Assembly: GCA_031763025.1 (NCBI GenBank)
Contig: JASSKH010000010.1
Location: 4,955,901 to 5,019,900, forward strand
Direction of reading: 5' to 3'
DNA length: 64,000 bases
DNA from: Macrocystis pyrifera
Taxonomy: Eukaryota; Sar; Phaeophyceae; Laminariales; Laminariaceae
Shown in pieces: positions 54,201 through 63,200 of this stretch. How positions within the stretch are numbered: position 1 is the stretch's first letter; every line of letters begins with the position of its first letter. The notes beneath the pieces were generated by a model. It did no database searches. It had not been told where the DNA came from and saw only the letters and a list, made by a program, of their open reading frames with translations. Made by a program: the position numbers and the translations under genes.

Positions 54201-57200
54201 TGATCTATCTGTCTACTGCAGATTATCTAGTTCCTCACCTGCCGCTGTGAGAGGCTGCGCAGGATCTGTACAAGCACAGATCCAACCCAGGAAGCATGTG
54301 CTACATCATGCAGACTGTCCGGCTTCCTCCCGGCAGCATGAGCTATAGACCATATAGATCAGGGATATCTATCTATCTGCCCTGAAAGATCTAGATCATG
54401 AACTGGGAATGATCTGCACGTGATCTGTAGATGATCTGTATTTCCGAGGTGTGAAACGTTTACTGCTTTGTACGATTACGGCGGATGAAGGCCACATGAA
54501 ACAGCCCGAGCCGCGGCGTGGTTCGTCAAGTTTCCAAAGCCAACTGCAACCAATAAAAAAAAATCAGTGACGGACGGCCTTTTTGGCAATGTGGTGGACA
54601 GGATTTTTCGAGATGGATGCCAGTGACAGCAGTGACAGACGCTTGCTCTGCACGGAACTACTAATACTACTAGTAATACTACCAATAGTACTACCGGTAG
54701 CTTTTTTTTGTCGGTTCTCTCGGCTGTACGCCCGTGATCGTGATGGGTGCTTGTATTGTGGGTGACGGGACCGAAATTAGACATGGTAGAACACACCTCA
54801 GACAGATCATCTACAGTTCGTCTAGAGATCATGATCTAGATTTCCGGGCAGATGATATAACCCTGACATGTATGATCTGTATTCTCTATATGATCTGTAT
54901 GATCTAGCTCATGTTGCTGAGTGGAAGCCGTGTAACCTACAGGATCTAGAGCCTACTTCCTGGGTTAAATCTGCAATATACAGACCCTGCATAACGTATA
55001 ATAACGATGTAGAGCAGTATTCAGGATCTCGATGATCTAAAGCAATTTCTGTGAGAGGCGTGGGCGTGTTTGGCGGCGAGAAGATTGGGCTCAGGCTGAT
55101 CCTCCTTACTTTCACTCGGCGATATTTTTGTGTTTCGCAGGGAAACAAGCAGCTGCGGCGGCACTGGGCGTCGTGGGTGACTGAGGGAGACATCGCTCAG
55201 CTGGCGACGGTGGGAGTGAACACCATCAGGCTCCCGGTGGGCGACTGGATGTACAAGCCTTACGGACCTTACATCGGCTGCACCGACGGGGCCCTGGAAG
55301 AGGTAGATCGCTTGTTCGACCTTTGTCGAAGGTGAGCTGAATTGTGAAGCAATCTCGCTTTCATAGATAGACTACACTGCGGAGCTCACCTCAACCCTTG
55401 CACTACTGAAAAACATGTCGCACACTAATTCCATGTGGTACGTCCTCAAAAAATGTGTGTCTGTTCTTGGTGAGTTGAGCCTTTCAGGGCAATCCGCAGT
55501 CCCGCTTCGAAGACAAACCAGTCAGATCCCTAGTAGTTTGTCCCCGAAAAGGGACATGCAGTCCTACAAAGGTTACAGGATTAGTGAATATCAGCGGATA
55601 CTTTTTTATGAGCGATTTTTTTTTTTTTTTTTTTTCTCTGGTTTTCTGTCGCACCACCGGCCGAGCGCCACAGGCGCTGTATATGGAATACTCATGATAT
55701 GCACATTGGACATATCAGATACCTGGTAGATCAGGTAGATTGGATAGATCAGACAAATCAGATAGATCAGATAGTTCAGACAGATCAGATAGATCAGACA
55801 GATCAGGCAGATCAGACAGACATATCCAACATATCAGATCCCCAGTTGATGATCTAGATATTTCAGGGCGGGTGTATCCCTAATCTAATGTTTGCGGCGC
55901 CGGAATCGCTCTTTCAGGAATCTGTATCTTTGATACGTACAACCATTGCACAAAGTGTCCTACTATCCGCGAAGATACAACACAGGCGGTAGATGATATA
56001 TCGCTGCATATCACGATCTGTCGAAATGCGTTCAAATAATGCCAGTCATTTTGGCTTACGGTGACTACCGACCGTGTTTTTTTTGTTTGTTTTTTCTCCC
56101 AGGTACGGCCTTCGTGTGCTACTCGATATTCACGCGATCATCGGGAGCCAGAACGGGTTCGACAATTCAGGGCAGGCGAGTCAACCTTTCCGGGGGGAGG
56201 GGGAGGGGGGGCGTACTCATGCTTTTCTTGCCTTAAGTCATTTGACCGTTAGCCACGCATCCCTTTCGAGACAGGAGGGCGGGGAGGAGGGGGGGGTCGT
56301 ACTCGATATCATGCATGGCCGTAGTCGTATGACTGTAGACCCTCGCATCCCTACAGTACCGGGACGGAGCACGGGTGTACTCATTATCATGCATGGCCGT
56401 AGTCGTTTGACCATAGACCCTCGCATGCCTACAATGCCGGGATGGAGCACGTCGGGTTTTCACCGATTAGGCAGACATTGCTTGCACCAAGCGCGAAGCG
56501 CCGTGAGGTGTTGGGCGAGTCATATGAAGGGTGAGCTGCATCCTACGAAGAACCGCTTTTGAGGCGGACTTGCATACGGATGACAGCACCAAATGAATTG
56601 ATTTAATTTCTGGTGTGGCCACTTCCAGAGACGGCAATGGGTTTGCTATGTAACTGCCTCGTGGGTGTCTTACCGTATACGCACGATGTGATACGATCAT
56701 CCCCCTTGTGCGGAGTGAAAGTTCTCCCCGCACAAAAATGATCTAACTCGACCGCCAGCCGTGGTGACCGCCAAAAACAAAACAAAACAAAAACGGTACC
56801 CTGGATGTCCAGCTCACGCAGTGAGAGGCGTGTTTTACAGCGTCGTCGCCAACCGACGCCAACCCAACCTCGGGGGGGGGGGGGGGGGGTACTTGGCGGA
56901 TTACCCGGCCTTCTCTCTATCTCAAGGGTTGGCTTTCCTTCGTCCCAGGGGGTGGTTATCCTTTGTCTATCATTAGGGGGGACCATAGTGAATATGACCA
57001 AACATTTTTAGTAAAAATAGAGAATTATATATATTTTTTGTGCGTACCGTAGGTCCTATTTAATACGGCCCCCCGTAATAGTAGCGGGGTTGCTTTTGTC
57101 CCGCCCATCTGTGGTTAGGGTTGATTTCCCTCTGTTCAGGGTTAGGGTTGTACTTTTCGTGTCCTGGGGAAGGCTGCTTTCCTTCTGTCCTCAGGGTTTC

Positions 57201-60200
57201 TTTTAGTCTGTCCAGGGGGTTGCTTCTGCTCTGGCCCGGGGGGTCTGCTTTTCGTTGGTAGGTGCTGCCGCGCTTGTACCGATACATGCAGCTCGAACCT
57301 TGCACACGCCGCACAGCTCAAAAGCTTCCCTTACCCTGGCAGACAACGTGCAGAAAAGCTATACCGGGGGAACATAGTAAATAGGACCTAGGGTACACAC
57401 AAAAACCTATATATATATTTCTCTATTTTTTCTGACAATATTTGGTCCTGTTTACTATGGCCCCCCGTAATATCAAGTGTGGCATGCGCACGCCCAGCAA
57501 ACACGATGATAGCTCGTGTACAGTACCTCTTACAGATGGTGATGGACCTACAGTATATTTTAATTTGAGCTACAGCAGTAGCTCGAGTTATAGTGGGCAG
57601 ATCTTTCCGGCGTGTGCACTCTTGAGGCTTGTTGTGTTTATGTTCGTGGAAGCCAGCTGTTGCTGCCTACCGGCGGGCGGTAAGGCAACATCGGTTTTCG
57701 CCGTTTTGCAGCGTTTTTGCTTTTGTTTTTGTCGTGACGGTTGAGGCCAAGGAGCGGACTTGGCGAGTGTGGCGCCGCATCGATAAAAGGTTTTGCATGT
57801 TTTGTATTGGCATGTAGCCTCCGTCGTCGTTTTTATGCTTGCCGAGAAAAAGAGGAAAAATATTGGGAAATAATAAACCAATCGAAGCGAAAGAAACGAG
57901 AAGAATAGGGAAACGAAAGAGCAACAAGAACAAGAAAAGGTAGTGCACGTAGGACTGACCTCTATTAACCAATCAATACCGGCAATCGAAATACGGCACG
58001 TTCACGGGGCCCACTTATCCCTACTTTCATGAAATGACACGGCGAAGAATTACTCAAACCTTACGTCGGAAAAATCGGCGACGGTGGCGTCTATGGTGGC
58101 GGTCGTACACCCTCCTGCCGCTGCCACCAGTAGTGTGTACGGCTTGGTTGATAGTCCACACTAAATCCTGATTGTTAGTGTTAGGGTCAGTGTTTACCAA
58201 TTTTTTTATGGGTCACACTAACTCCTCATGACTAGGGTTAGCGTTAGTGTGTAAAAAATGGTTGGTAGTCCATACTAGCTTCCTCATGAATAGGGTTAGG
58301 GTTAGTGGTTGAAAAAGTGGTTGACAATCCACACTAAACCTTCATTGTTAGGGTTTGGGTTTACTAAATGGTTGATGGTTCACATTAATTCCGCATTATT
58401 AGAGTTAGGGTTGGATTTACAAAATGGCTGATAGTCCACACTAACTCCTCGTGAAAAGGGTTATAGGGTTAAAGTTGACAAAACATTCCACACTAAATAC
58501 TCATTCATAGGGTTTCGTTCAGCGTTCACCAAATGGTTGATAGTCCACACTAAACCCTCATCCATAAAGCTAGGGCTAGTGTTTACAACATGGTTGATGG
58601 TCCACATTAATTCCACATTATTAGGGTGAGGGTCAAGTGTTTTACCAAATGGTTGTTATTAATAGTCCACACTGACCCCTCATGAATAGAGTTAGGGCTA
58701 GTGTTTACAAAATGGTTGATAGTCCACAAAATACTCATAGGGTTATAGGATTTATGTTGTATCGTTTCAACCCCTTTTTTTCGAATGTTCTGGACCAAGG
58801 TCTTCACGGCCCTCGCTGCCACCGGTGTCATCCCCTGTATACAGGCCATGGACGTGGAGTGGACAACTTATTCTGGTAATGCGGTTTCGGGAACGGCAAC
58901 GTTTGTTCATTGGCCCTACCGCGCCGCCCGATGGATGGGCGATTTCAATCGAGAAACGGGGACGTACGACGCCAAGAATCAGTCTGCGGTATGTGCCGTG
59001 CCTAAGAGGTGTTGGTGTTGTTGGTGGTAGTGGTAGTGGTAGTGATGATGGCGATTGCGTTGTTAGTTGTTCTTGTTGTTGGTGTTGGTGGTGGCGCTCT
59101 TTTGTTGCTGTTGTTGTCGATGTTGCTGTTGTGCTTGTGGTTCTTGCTGTTGTTTTTCCTCTTCTTGACCCTGTCGCGCCGCCCGATGGAGGGCGACTTC
59201 AACCGAGACACGGGAAAGTATGACTCGAATGACATTTCTGCGGTATGTATGTGTCAGGTATGTATGTGCCGTGTGTCAAGGCTTCATAGGCGCGCTGCAG
59301 TCGCTCCGGTTGAGTATTTGGGCATGCGATTGCAACGGCGCCAAAAAGAGCAGAAAGATCGAATGACAAACGCTTCTTTTTTTTTTTTGTAGACATCAGT
59401 CTCCCGTTTGCGTTATATATACAACAGCCGCAACAAATCGCTCTCAGATTTCTTTGCACCGGCGTGTGACTCGGCAAGAGATTTGCGGAGCACTGCCTCC
59501 TGAAGGGGGGCGTTCGCGTTTCCCGCTTCATACGAGTCCTCCGTCGGCGGCGGGACCTGGCCTGCTCTTTTCGAGGCAACGCCCCGATTAGTGCCGAAGC
59601 CGAATCGAAGTCACGCAGCAGTATGCGTTTGGCAGGGCTCTCCACGGATCATGACCCGACATGCGGGTCGGGTCAGGCGGTCTTCAACATCTCACGGTTC
59701 GGTTCGGGTCGGGTCGCGTCGCGTTGGATCGGATCGTGCGGGGTCGGGTCGGGTCAGGAGGTCTTCAAAATCTCACTCGTCGGTTCTTGGTCGGGTCAGG
59801 TGACCCGAACCGACCCGCGAGGTTTGATCCGACCGGTGAAACAGCCCTGGTGTCTTGTTGTTTAGAAAGACAGAAGAGATGACCTACTGTGCTACGTAGT
59901 CAGCGCTGACTGACTAATAGTACTGTCTTAGCGCTGACTTACGACTGTCTTAGCACTGACCTGGTACCCGACACGCGCTGTGTCCGGAGTGGAAATTAGT
60001 ATTACGGGGGGGCATGGTAAATAGAACCTACGGTACACACAAAAAACCTATATTTTAACCTATTTTACCAACCATATTTGGTCCTATTTACTATGGCCCC
60101 CCGTGATAGCATTTTTGCACCGAAACATTTGTCAATGACAGGGTTCCTTCCTCAAGTGAGCAAACACTACCCAAGGTCACTGGGAATACTATTTTATTAA

Positions 60201-63200
60201 TACCTGGTAGTAGTTCGCTATGTTATTCGAACAACACGTATGATAGGCGTCCGTGTTAAAAAAATGCATTTTACGGGAAGAGATATAGAGCTTCGATACT
60301 ATAATCAGGTGAGAAGCTCATAAAAAGTTGTTGATGTACACTCCTACCGTGGTGTACGTCAGACGTGGCAGTGCTGTATGTCAGTAGCCTTTCCCTTCTG
60401 ATGAAAAATACCGGGTGTGTCGTAGATATACAGCACGGTAGGTTATCGCTGAATATGTGGACTACTGTTGTATGTGACAAAAGGTTTTGCGATCTAATGA
60501 ACATACCAGGTCTTGTTTACGTCACAGTAGGTTATCACTGACCAAGTAGGTTTTCCTTTCTAACGAACAAACCAGGTACTATGTCGTACGTATGCGGCAC
60601 AGTATCCTAGGTTATCGCAGACGAGGACATCGCTGACTAAGTAGCCTACTTTCAGTAGGTTTTCCCTCGTAACGAACACACCAGGTATGTCGTAGATGGC
60701 ATAGCAGGTCATCGCTTCAAACCAACAGATGCCGCTTACCTCAAACGAAGATACGCAGCAGCAGCAACAGCAGCAGCAACAGCAGCAGCAGCAGCAGCGG
60801 CAGCGGCAGCAGCAGCGGCAGCAGCGGCAGCAGCAGCGCCGTCGCTTGCGAGACAATGCAATCGCTGTCTGTCGACCACCCAAACCTTAACCCCCCCCTC
60901 GTTTATATATGGTAAGGCACCCACGAGGCAGTTACATAGTACACCTATTGCTGCCTCCGGATCTGGCCACACCAGAAAATAAAGCATTTCATTGACGCTG
61001 TAATATATATGCAAGGTAATCCGCTCAGAAGCGGCTCTTAGTAGGATGCAGCTCACCCTTCAAGCGACTCGCCCAACACCTCACGGCGCTTCGCGCTTGG
61101 TGCAAGCAATGTCTGCCTGGTCGGTGAAAACCCGTCGTGCTCCGTCCCGGCATTGTAGGGATGCGAGGGTCTATGGTCATACCACTACCCGTCGGCCGTG
61201 CATGACAATGAGTACACCCCCCCTGTATATAGGTTGGTTTGGCAACGGTTGGCAACGACACTGTAAAACATACCGCTCACTACGTAGGCTAGACAACCAG
61301 GGTACCGTTTTTTCTTTTTGGTGATCGGTCACGGCTGGCAATCGAGTCATGGATCATTTGTGCGGTGGAGAACCTTTCCTCCGCACAAGGGGAATGGTCG
61401 CATCGCGCAGTGTTTATGGTAAGGCACCCACGATGCAATTACATACAGGTAATGTCCCCATTGCTGTCTCTGGACGAGGCCACACCGGAAAATAAATTAA
61501 CTCATTGAAGCTGTCATCCATGTGTAAATCCATCTTACAAGCGGTTCTTAGTATGCGACTCGCCGAACACCTCACGGCGCTTGCTTCGCGCTTGGTGCAA
61601 GCAGTGTCTGCCTTATGGGTGACAAGCCGACATGCTCCATCCCGGCATTTTAGGGGTGCGAGGGTCTATGGTCATACGACTACGGCCATGCATGATATCG
61701 AGTACACCCCCCTCTCCCCCCCTCCTCTTCGCGTTTGCGCTTCGCATTGTGCTTCGCATTGCGCTTCGCGTTGGCGCTTCGTGTTGGTGTTTTGCGTTGT
61801 GCTTCGTGCTGATGCTTCGCGTTGTGCTTCGTGTTGGTGTTTTGCGGTGTGTTTCGCGTTGTGTTTCGCGTTGCGTGCTGCCGCCACGTCGCGCTCTCGC
61901 ATCAGATGGTACAGAAAATAGTCATGTAATCGCCACCTGTCGACCCAAAGCTTCCACATGTCTGACAGATCATCTACAGATAGATCAGATGGATCCTATC
62001 GTGCCGTTATCATATGAGATACTGCGCAGGATCTATTTGTCACGGTACAGATCCGATCCAGGAAACGTATGCCATAGATCACGCCGATCTATACGGCTTT
62101 CACCCTAACTCTGGCCTCAGATCAGGACAGTACCAGCTGCCCCAAAAGAGAACGTGACCTCCAGCAGACCACGAAACAGATCAAGAAATTAGGCTGCCCT
62201 GATACACAACAGGAGCTAGACTAGACATGTCAGGCATGTATCTTCCTTGAAACATGCTAAGGTATAAAAGTACGCCATCTTTTTCTGGGTGTACTGACTT
62301 GATGATAGTATAGGAGCTCTATACCCCACCCGAAACACCGATTTTGAGAAAAATGTGAGGGCGATGGTTGACGAATAATCTCATGTCCTAAGTAAACAAA
62401 CCAACATAAAAAAAAATGTTGCAATAAAATTATAAATAAATGTCATTCTGACGATTTCGGGTTGAGGAGACACTTGATCCAGAAAACGTTTTTTAGTTAG
62501 AAAGTTCTACCCCTTTACTGATGCACGCGTCCCCTGACGGATTTAGATCGTTCGCCAAGTGGCGAAGGTATGATCTGTGTTGATCTGTCCGATGTGAAAG
62601 ACCTTCCCCTTTCCCCCCTCTTCTCGTTGCGCTTGGGTGCTGTCGCTCAGATCGCGCACACGTTGCAGGCGGTGAAGACGATGGTGGACCTCTACGCGAA
62701 CGAAACCGCGGTCATGGGCCTGCAACCCGTCAACGAGCCGTGGCAGTTCACCCCCCTTGACTGGCTCAAGGTGCGCCCGCTCTTAGCGTTTATGAACTTG
62801 AAAAACAAAAAAAGAAAAAGAAAAAGATAAGCCACGCCTCAGCTGTCCCAGCTGCCTTTTGTGAGATCGGAGATTTTAGTCGAAACTCTCGGCTTTGCAA
62901 GCCGGCCGGGTGTGATGCTTCGATCGTGCCCGCTTTGTCTGTCGCCGGCGCGGTCTTCCGCAGTGTCGCGGTGCTTCACGAGTTGGCCCGGCCTCGACTA
63001 AATGGTTGAGAGTCGACCTTCACCCCTCACTACGTTTTCATTCCGAATCAAAATCCGAGAAATTTCCCACGCACTCGGGGTTAGAGTTTGTGTTTACAGT
63101 GGTGTAGACGCGTGCTGGGACACGGGTAACACTTTTTGTCAGAAATGTTTTCTGAATGACGGGGACTCAATCGCCGGAATGTCAGTATTTTTTTTTTTTT

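Noticed and set aside
56176-56178. GT donor at 56179 for GH5 exon 5
   Set aside because: It would leave exon 5 in phase 1 and break the frame with exon 6. The GC donor at 56176 gives the conserved join.
60736-61056. Ala-rich frame on the minus strand
   Set aside because: Translation of the CAG array inside GH5 intron 6, running into the G-tract-linked repeat.
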